A stretch of 64,000 nt of DNA from Algoriphagus machipongonensis (GCF_000166275.1 NZ_CM001023.1:3227001-3291000), one strand, 5' to 3'; counted from the first letter of the stretch, positions 54,774 to 64,000 are shown. The notes: generated by a model not told the origin, from the sequence alone. Numbers and translations are program-made.

Positions 54774-55310
54774 ATGAAAAGGTTTATTCTATTCATCTTC
54801 TTTTGGCTGATGGCAATAGGTGGCTATGCCCAAAACTTACAATCTGAAAGTGGATACATTAAGTTTTTTAGCAGTGCACTCATAGAAGATATTACTGCAG
54901 AAAACGAGCAGGCTTCTGCCCTATTTAATTTAAAAACTGGTGAGGTCGTCTTCTTGATTCCAATAGCTGGTTTTGAATTTAGAAAATCATTGATGCAAGA
55001 ACATTTCAATGAGAACTACATGGAGTCTGATATTTACCCTGAAGCTTATTTCAAAGGTAAAATCTCCGGTTTTGATCCTTCTCAACCTGAAAACAATGCT
55101 ATTGCTGAGGGGGAACTAACCATACACGGTGTTTCTAGCGAGGTTAAAATTCCGGGGAAATTATTTTTTATTGATGGACAGGTAAGGATGGAATCAGTAT
55201 TCGACGTGAAACTGGAAGATTATCAAATTGAAATTCCCAAACTGATGTTCCAAAAAATAGCTGAAGTAGTGGAAGTCACTGTCAGATTTGAATTTCAAAA
55301 CAAAGAATGA
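54774..55310 (+). CDS. YceI-family periplasmic protein
   Basis: 178 residues from the ATG at 54774 (MKRFILFIFFWLMA), giving a signal peptide ending GGYAQ; an in-frame codon seven residues earlier overlaps the previous gene. YceI lipocalin-like fold: GYIKFFSSALIEDITAENEQASALF, FRKSLMQEHFNENYMESDIYPEAYFKG, LTIHGVSSEVKIPG. Binds isoprenoid-type lipids in known members. Coupled by ATGA overlap to the next gene. Confidence 0.9.
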   Translation: MKRFILFIFFWLMAIGGYAQNLQSESGYIKFFSSALIEDITAENEQASALFNLKTGEVVFLIPIAGFEFRKSLMQEHFNENYMESDIYPEAYFKGKISGFDPSQPENNAIAEGELTIHGVSSEVKIPGKLFFIDGQVRMESVFDVKLEDYQIEIPKLMFQKIAEVVEVTVRFEFQNKE

Positions 55311-56173
55311 TGAAAGCCTATAAAATCATTACCACTATCCTCATCCTATTCATTTCATTAGAATCAAATGCGCAGGATATGCTAGAGCAATTGAAAACTC
55401 AAAGTGATACTGCTTCTATACCTGTTTTTGGGACTTTTAAGGGTACTAGGATAATAAATGGACAATCAATTGAAACACGAGGAAAAGGCACCCTAGACGT
55501 ATTAATTTCACATCGATTTGGGAAAATCAACTCTGGAGGGTACAACTTATTTGGTTTGGATGATTCTAGTGTCAGATTGGGATTAGATTATTCAGTAACT
55601 GATGGAATTACCATTGGTTTTGGCAGAAATTCACTTAACAAGGTTTATGACGGCTTTATAAAAGGTAGATTAACACATCAAAAAGTCAATGGATTTCCAG
55701 TTTCAGCTACTTGGTTGAGCGATATTTCGATTAACACCCTAAAAAAACCTGAACTGCCCATGACTTTCAAAAGGCGATTGCGATACGTTCATCAACTGTT
55801 GATTGCCAGGAAATTCAATTCGGCTTTATCTCTTCAACTGATGCCAAGTTTTGTACACAGAAATCTGGTAGCCACAGCATCAGAACCCAATAACTTATTT
55901 GCCTTGGGTATTGGTGGAAAAGTAGCTGTTTCAAAAAGAGTCAGTTTAACCGGAGAATATTACTACAGGTTTGGCGATGATCTTCCTGGCTACAATTCCC
56001 TTGGGATTGGGGTCGATATTGAAACTGGTGGTCACGTGTTTCAATTACATTTTACCAATAGTAGTGAGATGACGCCCTCAGGTTTTATCCCGTCCACTCA
56101 AGGTGACTTTTTTGATGGAGATATCCATTTTGGATTCAATATCTCAAGAGTATTCCAAATCGGAGGAAAATAA
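55307..56173 (+). CDS. DUF5777-type beta-barrel protein
   Basis: 288 residues, signal peptide ending LESNAQ. FGTFKGTRIINGQSIETRGKGTLDVLISHRFG is the typical start of the DUF5777 family, which is predicted to form outer-membrane barrels and occurs with cytochrome and YceI genes in Bacteroidota. ATG at 55307 or 55310. Ends the sigma, membrane protein, heme lipoprotein, YceI, DUF5777 run. Function unknown. Confidence 0.85.
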   Translation: MMKAYKIITTILILFISLESNAQDMLEQLKTQSDTASIPVFGTFKGTRIINGQSIETRGKGTLDVLISHRFGKINSGGYNLFGLDDSSVRLGLDYSVTDGITIGFGRNSLNKVYDGFIKGRLTHQKVNGFPVSATWLSDISINTLKKPELPMTFKRRLRYVHQLLIARKFNSALSLQLMPSFVHRNLVATASEPNNLFALGIGGKVAVSKRVSLTGEYYYRFGDDLPGYNSLGIGVDIETGGHVFQLHFTNSSEMTPSGFIPSTQGDFFDGDIHFGFNISRVFQIGGK

Positions 56174-56265
56174 CAAACTTCTAAATACCCTTTTAGCTTA
56201 AATGATGCAATGGAATAAATTTTTGAATTAGGATCTTAGACTCAAGTATGACATATATGCTAATT

Positions 56266-57615
56266 CTATGAACCTATCAGGCTCTTTACTTTGGCTATAT
56301 ACAAGTCATTTTGGTCTATGTAATCTTGCATAGTATAGGTAATATAATAATCAGGTATAATTCCTCTATTAGAACTGACTTGTTGCTTCGATTTTGGGAA
56401 GTAAATATGATATCTAGGCACCGCTATGGTCATATCCATATTATTCAAAACAACCTCGGATTTTGATCCCGCTGAAAACCCTTCATATCGCGTTCCTGTT
56501 TCCTCACCTAGGATAGTCGCATTCGCATATTCCTTCAGGTATCTTGCTATTGTTGATCCTGCCGAATAGGTCCTTCCATTCACCAGAACGAATATTTTTC
56601 CATTAAATACTAGTTTAGAAGGCTTGGGCAATTTATACGTACGCTCCTTGCCTTCCCATGAAACTGTTTTTTTCAAAAAGGGATCATCTAGTGATTGAGT
56701 CATGATAAATGGCACTATATCATCAGCACACTCATTCCTTCCCCCGGTATTCCCTCTAAGGTCAATTACCAATGAGCTAACATTCTTTTCTTTCAACTCC
56801 TCAAATATCTTTTTATAAGTTTGGTTCGGCTTTATATCATCTTGCTGAAGAACTCTATAATCAAAGGAAGGAAGTGTTAAATAAGCAATATCATTCTCAA
56901 AGCTCAGGGTATAAAAATGAGTGGTTCCGGGTTCTTCCTGGGCCCTTTCTGGGTAATAATTTGCAAGATTTTCAAATTGCTTTTCCCTAATCATAGAATT
57001 GATATTTACCTCTCGTTTGCGCCCCGTAAGATCAACCAACTCCAATTGAAAAACCTTAGGCTGATCTACATAAAAATAATACATCCAGGAAAACCCCATC
57101 TCAATATTTCTATCTACATAACTTGTAATTTCTCCATCTGAAGGGGTATAAGCATAGAGTTTAGAGAGAATCTGACTCGCAGTCAATCCATTGATAGAAA
57201 CAATCTCCTCTCCCCTTTTGAGCGCTTTCTCATCAGAATAATCGAGCCAAACAAACAATTTACCGTCTATTACTTTCACAGAAAGAGGAAGGTAGGAATA
57301 TTCATTTTTACCAAAGCCTGAGTGCACAGGATCACTCCAACTCCCAAGGGAGAAATGGCCTTCATTGCTTATTGCACATAGCCTACTTATCAGTTGAAAT
57401 GATTTGATAAGGGAAATAGAATCCCCGGTAACTTCTGAGAAAATGCTATCTGCTTGTTTTTGAAAATTGGGATTATATATACTTAGTGCGGGATTATAAG
57501 TCTCAATACCCTTTCTAAGTTTAGTCAAATCAGCCTCCAACTGGACCTTTGATATTTTCTGGGCATCAATTGAAAAAGAGGCAAATAGGAAGGCTAGAAA
57601 AAACAGGTATTTCAT
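56266..57615 (-). CDS. S41-family secreted serine peptidase
   Basis: 449 residues, signal peptide ending SIDAQ. Central PDZ-like segment (ALKRGEEIVSINGLTASQIL) and C-terminal tail-specific protease fold: SLVIDLRGNTGGRNECADD and VLVNGRTYSAGSTIARYL, where the Ser of YSAGS is the nucleophile. Periplasmic or lipid-side protein degradation. No coupled neighbour. Confidence 0.9.
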   Translation of the reverse strand: MKYLFFLAFLFASFSIDAQKISKVQLEADLTKLRKGIETYNPALSIYNPNFQKQADSIFSEVTGDSISLIKSFQLISRLCAISNEGHFSLGSWSDPVHSGFGKNEYSYLPLSVKVIDGKLFVWLDYSDEKALKRGEEIVSINGLTASQILSKLYAYTPSDGEITSYVDRNIEMGFSWMYYFYVDQPKVFQLELVDLTGRKREVNINSMIREKQFENLANYYPERAQEEPGTTHFYTLSFENDIAYLTLPSFDYRVLQQDDIKPNQTYKKIFEELKEKNVSSLVIDLRGNTGGRNECADDIVPFIMTQSLDDPFLKKTVSWEGKERTYKLPKPSKLVFNGKIFVLVNGRTYSAGSTIARYLKEYANATILGEETGTRYEGFSAGSKSEVVLNNMDMTIAVPRYHIYFPKSKQQVSSNRGIIPDYYITYTMQDYIDQNDLYIAKVKSLIGS

Positions 57616-57923
57616 TTCTTATGATTTAAGGCAGAGGAAATATTTCTTTGATAAATCTAAAAGGTTATGACTTTATTTCAAATTCAATAAAAATCCATTC
57701 TCAAATTTTCCAACTACCATTCCATTTCATCATATTCATTACACCCCACTCCGGTGACTTAAAGAGACTTATCAGATCGCCCAAAAACAGTTTTTTCTAC
57801 CTTCTGAACATCCTTCAAAATAAAGCTTGAGCAATATTAAATCTAATGACTAAATAAGCCATAAGACTATTTTTGAAGGATAGCGTAATCAACTAGTTTC
57901 TACCAAAAATTAATCAAAAAACC
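57616..57923. other. 308-bp intergenic region
   Basis: No gene. A long-armed inverted repeat TCCTTCAAAATA (57811-57822) / TATTTTTGAAGGA (57868-57880), one base bulged and ~45 nt apart, lies near the end of the GH43 gene. It could be a weak terminator or small repeat. Confidence 0.45.
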
Positions 57924-58919
57924 TCAAGGTTGATATTTCCCAACTACTACTAGCTTATCTCCACTCAAGTCAACTTCAAATAAATTGGGAATACGGATGT
58001 AGCGCCCATTGACACTTTTATGGCTATGGATTGCCATCACCGTTGTTCCGTCAAAAGTTTCGAAAAGCATTCCATGCCCAAAATTCATTGGAGTAATAGG
58101 CTCATCTTCCTGAATCCATGGACCATTGAGCGTGCCATCTTCAGAATAAGCCACTCCTTGAACATAGTCACTATAGATCCAACTGGTCCAAATCATACCC
58201 AGTTTACCGGTTTGAGTTTCGAATAAATATGGGCCATCCGTCACCTTATTGGGTTTAACATTACCCTCATCATCTTTTTCTCTGCTCCAGGGTGAGTCAC
58301 TGGCAAGAAATAACAACTCGCTTTCTCCAATTGTCCCGGATAAATCTGATTTCAATTCAATTTTCTCCATGGTACCATTTCCATTTTGTAACCACTCATG
58401 GCAAAAAATCATGTAAGGTTTTTCATCCTTGTCTACCCAAAAAGTTCCGTCTAGTGTTGGCATATCAGCAGGTAAATAAATGGGGTCTTTCATGGGAACA
58501 TAGGGTCCTTCTGGTTTATCGCTTACCAAAACATGGCTTGCTCTTCGATTGATAGCATTTCCTGCAACGGTATCAATGTAAACATCCCTGTTGGTGAAGG
58601 TTCCGAAATAGTAATACTTGTCCTTGTATTGATGTAATTCTGCGGCCCATATCATAGGGTTTGGCCCCATCCATGAATTAGGATCAGTTTCTGCCACCTT
58701 AAAGGGACCTGTCCACAATTTGAGATCTTTACTTTTCCATAGAAGGCCGCCTGTTCCTGTCATATAATAGGTCTTGGAATCCTTATCGGCCAAAATACTG
58801 GGATCACTTAGTCGAATTGAATCTAAAGGAATATTCTCTTTTACTTCTGGCTTCCAGCCTTGAGCAAAGGCTGTGGAAAGAAACATCGCCAGTACAAGCG
58901 TTAATAGGTTATTTTTCAT
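57924..58919 (-). CDS. glycoside hydrolase family 43-type enzyme, secreted
   Basis: 331 residues, signal peptide ending STAFAQG. A five-bladed propeller of GH43 type: IRLSDPSILADKDSKTYYMTGTGG (base Asp in DPS), GPNPMIWAAELHQYKDKYYYFGTF, TLDGTFWVDKDEKPYMIFCHEW (central Asp) and VTDGPYLFETQTGKLGMIW with the acid Glu region. Acts on arabinose- or xylose-containing plant polymers or other glycans. No SusC/D pair is adjacent. Confidence 0.88.
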   Translation of the reverse strand: MKNNLLTLVLAMFLSTAFAQGWKPEVKENIPLDSIRLSDPSILADKDSKTYYMTGTGGLLWKSKDLKLWTGPFKVAETDPNSWMGPNPMIWAAELHQYKDKYYYFGTFTNRDVYIDTVAGNAINRRASHVLVSDKPEGPYVPMKDPIYLPADMPTLDGTFWVDKDEKPYMIFCHEWLQNGNGTMEKIELKSDLSGTIGESELLFLASDSPWSREKDDEGNVKPNKVTDGPYLFETQTGKLGMIWTSWIYSDYVQGVAYSEDGTLNGPWIQEDEPITPMNFGHGMLFETFDGTTVMAIHSHKSVNGRYIRIPNLFEVDLSGDKLVVVGKYQP

Positions 58920-59112
58920 AGGTTTTAGGTTTAAAGTAATATCACAATATCACCCTTGATAATACAAAAATTTCATTCTTCATCATACCACTTTTGATTT
59001 ACTACTCTCTAGATGTGGATTAATGGTTCCACATAATTTTCTAGAACATTAAAAAACTGTGAATACAAAAATCTTTTCCCCATCAAGATTCAATGAAGTC
59101 TGTTTTTAAAAC

Positions 59113-59145
59113 AAAAAAAGCCTCAGAAATCACTTACTGAGGCTT
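59113..59145 (-). terminator. terminator after the M1 peptidase gene
   Basis: On the minus strand AAGCCTCAG (59145-59137) / CTGAGGCTT (59126-59118) followed by a T-run. Confidence 0.85.
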
Positions 59146-59163
59146 ACTATCAAATAGCTGAAT

Positions 59164-61140
59164 TTACTTCCTTGGCCAAACATTATCTTTCACTTCATAA
59201 TCAGGGAAGCGGCCATGAGGATCAAGTGTAATATTTTTGATTTTTCTTCCTCCAAAATCCATTTGAGCTTCAAAGGTTTTATTTCCATCAAACCACACGG
59301 TAACAGGCCAGGTAACTTCAACTGTATTCTCATCAATAATTTTAGAATTAGGTAAGCTTTTGATGTCAGTGCCTTCATCCTCAAACTCAACTCTCAAAAC
59401 AACGGGGGCAGGCATTTGACCATCTTGTCTAACTGTCACGGTTGTTTTTCCATCTACAGTTTCAACATTTTCAATTGATCCATCGACTGCCTCAGTGGTA
59501 AATAGCCAGTAGTACCAAAACCATTCTAGATTTTGATCCAACTCATGATTCATAAAAAACATAAAATCCCAAGGTGAAGGGTGCTTATACTTCCAAACAT
59601 CTGTGTACTTTCGAATCCCTTCTATCACCGCCTCATCTCCTACTATACCTCCTAGCATAGAAAGCATCAATGGTGTTTTTCCATAGGTTTGAAAACCATA
59701 ACCTTCTCCACCATTATTGGCACTCCACATCATCGGAGCTTCATCTTCACTTCCGCTGATTCTTCCATACCGCTGGCCTAAACCATCCAAGTCATAAGCT
59801 TCATTTCTGGAATCAGCACCCGATAGGATATTCATGTATTGATTAAAACCTTCATCCATCCAACCGTATCGCGTTTCATTGGTACCCAACATCATAGGCC
59901 ACCATTGATGTGCAGTTTCATGATCTGCAGCTCCTTGGTTTGAATTGATAACCATAGGATATTCCATCCCTGCACTTGGACCATCCTGAAGTGTTAACTG
60001 AGGAAAAGGGTAAGGAGCCCATAACTCAGAGTAAAATTCCATTGCATGTCTGGTTTTCTCTGCTGCTTGTTCAAAATACCTTGCTCTCTCAGGAATGAAC
60101 ACCATGTAAATAGGCACATAGCCTTTGCCGGGGATATTGGCTCTCGTTCCTTTCCAGATAAATTTATTGGATGTAGCCCAGGCAAAATCATTTACTTTAT
60201 CAGCTACAAAATGCCAGGTCTTCTCGCCTCCACTTTGCGTTTTAGGGTCATTTTCACCTACAATCGTTAGTTCCTCATCTGATTCAAGAACTTTAGAATA
60301 CTGATCCAAAGCTTTATCAGTCAACAGCTCTTCTGGGTTTTGAAGGACACCTGTCCCTGTTACAATCCAACCCTCAGGCATAGTAATGGAAACATCAAAT
60401 TTCCCGAAATTATTGAAGAATTCGGCTGGCCCTAAGTACACACTTGTTTCCCAGCCTCTCAGATCATCATATTTTGCTAATCTAGGAAACCACTGAGTTG
60501 GCTGAAATAAAGTGCTGTCAAATCTCTGAGTCATTCTATGACCTCTACCACCATCTCCTCCTGGTAATTTGGTATGCCAATCGATCTCTAATTCAACACT
60601 TGTCCCTGCTTTGATTGGGTCCACCAATGAAATTGTCGCTACTGTTTGGGTAAGTCCATAAGCCCTTAAAGCCGGAGGATCATTCCTCCTACGAGGAGCA
60701 GCCTTTAAGTCTACTTCTTCCCCTCCTACGGTAATTCTGGTGACAATCATTCCTTCTGTTTGCTCTGCTGGCACAGAGGACCCTCGTGGTACATCAGCAC
60801 GAAAAATATTATGGTCCAACCTGAGAACAATCGCTTCCAAATCATCTTTGCTATTGTTATGTACCATGATTTTTTCCGATCCAGTGATCGTTTGAGTAGA
60901 TGGATCAAGGCTCGCATTAATAGTAAAGTCTGTCTCCATCTGCCAATAATTAGGTCCAGGTTTACCAGTAAAATCTCTGGTTCCCTCAGCAAATGCCTTG
61001 CGTATGGAATTAGTCATAGGCACATCTTGTCGAATAGCCCGAGTGTCCGTTTCAATGCTAGTTCTAAGAGGTTTTAGCTCTTCCTTTTGGGCAAAACAAA
61101 AAGAGGTGCTTAAAAGTAAAAAGAGTAAGGTTTTACGCAT
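59164..61140 (-). CDS. M1-family aminopeptidase, secreted
   Basis: 658 residues, signal peptide ending SFCFAQ. Zinc site HETAH (His407, Glu408, His411, in DHETAHQWWPMMLG) and third ligand Glu in WMDEGFNQYMN. The exopeptidase motif GxMEN reads GPSAGMEYP here. No C-terminal sorting domain, so periplasmic rather than T9SS cargo. Releases N-terminal residues from peptides. Confidence 0.92.
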   Translation of the reverse strand: MRKTLLFLLLSTSFCFAQKEELKPLRTSIETDTRAIRQDVPMTNSIRKAFAEGTRDFTGKPGPNYWQMETDFTINASLDPSTQTITGSEKIMVHNNSKDDLEAIVLRLDHNIFRADVPRGSSVPAEQTEGMIVTRITVGGEEVDLKAAPRRRNDPPALRAYGLTQTVATISLVDPIKAGTSVELEIDWHTKLPGGDGGRGHRMTQRFDSTLFQPTQWFPRLAKYDDLRGWETSVYLGPAEFFNNFGKFDVSITMPEGWIVTGTGVLQNPEELLTDKALDQYSKVLESDEELTIVGENDPKTQSGGEKTWHFVADKVNDFAWATSNKFIWKGTRANIPGKGYVPIYMVFIPERARYFEQAAEKTRHAMEFYSELWAPYPFPQLTLQDGPSAGMEYPMVINSNQGAADHETAHQWWPMMLGTNETRYGWMDEGFNQYMNILSGADSRNEAYDLDGLGQRYGRISGSEDEAPMMWSANNGGEGYGFQTYGKTPLMLSMLGGIVGDEAVIEGIRKYTDVWKYKHPSPWDFMFFMNHELDQNLEWFWYYWLFTTEAVDGSIENVETVDGKTTVTVRQDGQMPAPVVLRVEFEDEGTDIKSLPNSKIIDENTVEVTWPVTVWFDGNKTFEAQMDFGGRKIKNITLDPHGRFPDYEVKDNVWPRK

Positions 61141-61284
61141 TTTTGTTAAATTTTTGAACTTGGTGGTTTATTCAAAATTACTTAAAATAAATTAGTTTAA
61201 AGGAGACAAAATGTGGAACTAAAATATTTAGGCTTAGTAAAAACTGATTTAAAACTTTTTTATAGAAATACTTTCAGATTAGAA

Positions 61285-61314
61285 TTTGTAAAAAAGAATA
61301 TTTTACTACATTTG
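61285..61314 (+). promoter_or_regulatory. promoter of tRNA-Pro
   Basis: TTTG (61285-61288), 18-bp spacer, TACATTTG (61307-61314), ~41 bp before the mature tRNA. A textbook Bacteroidota promoter. Confidence 0.8.
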
Positions 61315-61355
61315 CATCCGGTTTAGGAAAAGGAATCACCAATTTCTATACTGCT

Positions 61356-61429
61356 CGGGGTGTAGCGTAGCCCGGTATCGCGCCTCGTTTGGGACGAGGA
61401 GGTCGTAGGTTCGAATCCTGCCACCCCGA
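61356..61429 (+). tRNA. tRNA-Pro (UGG anticodon)
   Basis: Acceptor CGGGGTG / CACCCCG, D-arm AGCGTAGCCCGGTATCGCG, anticodon stem CCTCG/CGAGG with TGG at 61390-61392, T-arm with TTCGAAT, discriminator A at 61429. CCA is not encoded, unlike the Ile2-type tRNA in the same window. Confidence 0.95.
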
Positions 61430-61442
61430 CTTTAACATATTA

Positions 61443-61477
61443 ATCCTGATAGCTTTATTGTTATCAGGATTTTGTTT
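61443..61477 (+). terminator. terminator after tRNA-Pro
   Basis: ATCCTGATA (61443-61451) / TATCAGGAT (61462-61470), then TTTG and a T-run. Confidence 0.85.
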
Positions 61478-61632
61478 TTTTAGCCTACTTCCTCATTTAA
61501 AAAGTATTTTTTGTTTAACCTTCCAAAAAAGTCATAGGATCAGTTAATTAATTATTTTTAACTCCGCTATTGGTTCAAAGGCTGTTTTGAAAATTGGCCT
61601 GAGTCTAATAATTTATTCAATTGTAGCCTGAT

Positions 61633-62562
61633 ATGAAATTAGTAGTCATAGGGAGTTCGAATATGGATTTGGTTATCTCCTTGCCAAGGATACCTGCTAT
61701 TGGAGAGACAGTTTTGGGAGGGAAATCAAACATGGTTTTTGGAGGAAAAGGAGCCAACCAAGCTGTGGCCTCAAAACGTTGTGGAGGTCATGTTTCATTC
61801 ATAGCCAAAGTGGGTAATGATATTTTTGGAGAGAATATGAAAAAGCACTTCCTGAAGGAAGGTTTTAATTCTGACCACATTTTAACAGATGAAGAAGAAG
61901 CTACTGGGATTGCTCAAATTTTTGTCTCGGAAAAAGGAGAAAACTCCATTGCTGTGGCACCTGGCGCTAACATGAAGTTAATTCCTGAAGATCTTGAAGC
62001 CTATATTGAATTAATAAAGGAAGCTCATGTAATTCTTTTGCAATTGGAATCCCCAATAGAGACAGTTGAATATATAGCCGATCTAGTTTTTCAGAGCGGT
62101 ACAAAACTTATATTGAACCCCGCTCCAGCTCAAAAATTAAGTGAAAGCTTATTAGAGAAAGTTTGGTTGCTAACGCCGAATGAAACCGAAGCAAGTCTTC
62201 TGACTGGAATAGATGTGATTGATCAAATATCAGCACAGCAAGCTGCTGAACATCTATTAAAAATGGGTGTTAAAAACGTAATTATTACCTTGGGTGAAAA
62301 CGGAAGTCTTTTATCCAATCCTGAAACTGTGGAACACTTTCCTGCTTTTAAAGTAACAGCAAAAGACACAACTGCAGCTGGAGATGTATTTAATGGTACA
62401 TTGGCCGCTTCCATAACGAATGGCAAATCATTGCAGGACGCCATTTCTTTTGCCTCGGCTGCAGCATCCATTTCAGTTACGCGAGAAGGTGCTCAATCAT
62501 CCATACCTACACAATCCGAAATAGAATTTTTTCTACAAAAACATCAAAAACAACGGACATGA
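61633..62562 (+). CDS. rbsK: ribokinase
   Basis: 309 residues, cytoplasmic PfkB-family kinase that phosphorylates ribose at O5. Substrate loop GSSNMDLVISLPRIPAIGET, GGKGANQAVA, LNPAPAQKL, LTPNETEASLLTG, and the catalytic anion hole TTAAGDVFNG with the base Asp. These agree with ribokinase more than with fructokinase. Its stop overlaps the start of the next gene (ATGA), which encodes an exported ribosyl hydrolase, so it may phosphorylate the ribose that enzyme releases. Confidence 0.9.
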   Translation: MKLVVIGSSNMDLVISLPRIPAIGETVLGGKSNMVFGGKGANQAVASKRCGGHVSFIAKVGNDIFGENMKKHFLKEGFNSDHILTDEEEATGIAQIFVSEKGENSIAVAPGANMKLIPEDLEAYIELIKEAHVILLQLESPIETVEYIADLVFQSGTKLILNPAPAQKLSESLLEKVWLLTPNETEASLLTGIDVIDQISAQQAAEHLLKMGVKNVIITLGENGSLLSNPETVEHFPAFKVTAKDTTAAGDVFNGTLAASITNGKSLQDAISFASAAASISVTREGAQSSIPTQSEIEFFLQKHQKQRT

Positions 62563-63977
62563 AAAACCCAATCATAACTTCTATCCTATTGGCTATTTGT
62601 TTGGTTTTATCTTCTTGCAAAGACTCTGAAAAATCCCAACTAAATGAGAATGAAGATGTCATAAAAGACCCCACATTTTCCTATAAAGCTTATTCACACA
62701 AACCTACAGATCTTGTAATTTCCCGGTCAGAATACGCCAATAAATTATATGGATTTTGGCTTGCCGAATGTATTGCAAATTGGACTGGATTAGTTACAGA
62801 GATGGATAAGGTTGGAAATATTGGGGAGATCAAAACCGGCGATTTCTACACCAGAGAAGATTGGGGAACTCCAGACCTACCCAACATTTGGTCAGGTGAC
62901 AATCCAAGTGATTTATCAGAAACGATAGACTTTGTATTTAGAGGCGAAGGCGAAGTTTGGGGTGCTGATGATGATACGGACGTTGAATATATGTACCAGT
63001 ATTTGCTTTATAAAAACAAAACTTCTTTCCTAACTGGTGAGCAAATTCGGGAAGGTTGGCTTGAGCACATGAGACATGAGGAGGAAAACTACCTTTGGGT
63101 GGCCAATCAAAGGGCTTTAGATTTAATGCTTACTGGAGTTGTACCTCCTGCCACAAGTGATCCTGAAATTTCAAAAGACAGTATTTATCATAATTATTAC
63201 GAAATGATAGATGCCCAGTTGACTACCGAGATTTTTGGTTTTTTTGCTCCTACCCGCCCAGATGTGGCTTTGAAAATGGCAGAGATGCCTATTTTGACCA
63301 CAGCTAGAGAAAATGCCAAATGGATTTCTGAATTCTATGTAATCATGTATTCATTAGCCTCTTCTGTTGATCAAGATCTTTCAAAGAAAGAACAGACGCA
63401 ATGGATGGCAAATGAGGCGAGGAAAAGACTTCCTGAAGACTCTTATGCAGCAAAAATGTATGATTTCGTAAAAAGTAAATACGATGCAAAGGTACCTTGG
63501 GAGCAAGCTCGCGATGAGGTCTATACTCGCTACCAAGTGAACCAGGAAGATGGATATACTATCACCTCCCAAAACATTTACTGTAACGGTTGTTTTGTGG
63601 GAGGCATTAATTTTGCCTCAAGTATTGTCAGCCTTTTATACGGAGAAGGAGACTTAAAAGAGACCATAAAAATTGGTGTTTTAACGGGTTGGGATTCCGA
63701 TAACCCCACAGCAACTTGGGGCGGGCTTTTGGGATTTATGTATGGTAAAGAAGGAGTCGAAAATACATTCGGACGCAAATTTTCAGATAAATTCAATATT
63801 CATAGAACCCGGGTGAATTTCCCGAATGATGGAATGGACGATTTTACTAATATGGCCCAGACTGGCGTTTATATTGTAGATCGAGTAGTTCAAGAAGGAA
63901 TGGGTGGAGGTATCGATCTCGATAAAGACGTTTGGTATATTCCCTCGGTTGAATTAGATATAAAGCCTGGAAATTAA
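62559..63977 (+). CDS. ADP-ribosylglycohydrolase-family lipoprotein
   Basis: 472 residues, signal with lipobox LVLSSCKDS, so membrane-anchored outside the cytoplasm. The fold of the ADP-ribosylglycohydrolase (ARH/DraG) family is shown by GADDDTDVEYMYQYLL, one metal-binding Asp cluster, and GWDSDNPTATWGGLLGFMYG, the second. In this family Mg-bound active sites cleave N- or O-ribosyl bonds. Translationally coupled to ribokinase; likely cleaves a ribosylated substrate for ribose salvage. Stop at 63975-63977, 23 bp before the window end. Confidence 0.88.
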   Translation: MKNPIITSILLAICLVLSSCKDSEKSQLNENEDVIKDPTFSYKAYSHKPTDLVISRSEYANKLYGFWLAECIANWTGLVTEMDKVGNIGEIKTGDFYTREDWGTPDLPNIWSGDNPSDLSETIDFVFRGEGEVWGADDDTDVEYMYQYLLYKNKTSFLTGEQIREGWLEHMRHEEENYLWVANQRALDLMLTGVVPPATSDPEISKDSIYHNYYEMIDAQLTTEIFGFFAPTRPDVALKMAEMPILTTARENAKWISEFYVIMYSLASSVDQDLSKKEQTQWMANEARKRLPEDSYAAKMYDFVKSKYDAKVPWEQARDEVYTRYQVNQEDGYTITSQNIYCNGCFVGGINFASSIVSLLYGEGDLKETIKIGVLTGWDSDNPTATWGGLLGFMYGKEGVENTFGRKFSDKFNIHRTRVNFPNDGMDDFTNMAQTGVYIVDRVVQEGMGGGIDLDKDVWYIPSVELDIKPGN

Positions 63978-64000
63978 TTTGTTTTAATCTTCCAGCCTGA

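Noticed and set aside
57648..57830. 60-codon frame between S41 and GH43 genes
   Set aside because: No ATG start with leader features, low-complexity hydrophobic translation, no neighbour context.

Overview
The window looks like chromosome from a member of the Bacteroidota, most likely Cytophagia (Cyclobacteriaceae/Algoriphagus-like; the genus is inference). The evidence is the AT-rich coding sequence, the absence of Shine-Dalgarno sites, several promoters matching the Bacteroidota form TTG-N18-TAnnTTTG (best before tRNA-Pro and mgsA), carboxypeptidase-D/TonB receptors, type IX secretion C-terminal domains, DUF1501/PSD1 proteins, an Mrp lacking the usual CxxC, a FeoB-associated mini-protein, and LytS/LytTR regulators.

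Layout. 1-3118 (minus): 5' part of a very large unrecognised protein. 3383-4645: sulfide:quinone reductase behind a CRP/FNR-like palindrome. 4787-10497: iron block (TonB receptor, lipoprotein, feoA, feoB and a 38-residue FeoB-associated protein). 10549-12015: flippase. 12012-12211 (minus): structured ncRNA with its own promoter and terminator, a 6S RNA candidate. 12471-14894: universal stress protein, then ECF sigma / membrane protein / Spy-like operon. 15025-17085: S9 oligopeptidase. 17194-19683: mgsA-pfkA facing fbaA. 19954-22767: PBP-like protein overlapping a TPR histidine kinase. 22920-27670 (minus): surE, secreted protein, ribBA, dnaG. 27835-35286: mrp, NifU-like scaffold, secreted M43 protease, PASTA protein, T9SS cargo, rhodanese. 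35311-37042 (minus): M50 protease and HAD phosphatase.

37146-38504 is the most unusual region. A CAU-anticodon tRNA (probably tRNA-Ile2) is followed by three tandem ~427-bp units. Each unit holds a terminator, a small GIY-YIG nuclease gene, and a 3'-tRNA fragment in which the anticodon loop and the T-loop have each been replaced by a GC-rich palindrome. It resembles a nuclease-plus-palindrome selfish or amplifying element anchored on a tRNA gene.

38576-42515 (minus): DUF1501 and cytochrome/PSD1 proteins. 43059-51403: signalling block, with a DSDHF-repeat secreted protein, a LytS kinase, a degenerate LytS-like partner, a LytTR regulator, a TonB-type receptor and an OmpR/EnvZ-type pair. 51404-52544 is 1.1 kb without a gene. 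52545-56173: sigma factor, membrane/beta-barrel fusion, heme lipoprotein, YceI protein and DUF5777 barrel. 56266-61140 (minus): S41 peptidase, GH43 enzyme and M1 peptidase. 61356-61429: tRNA-Pro. 61633-63977: ribokinase and ADP-ribosylglycohydrolase lipoprotein.

All calls are from reading the sequence; no database search or folding program was run.
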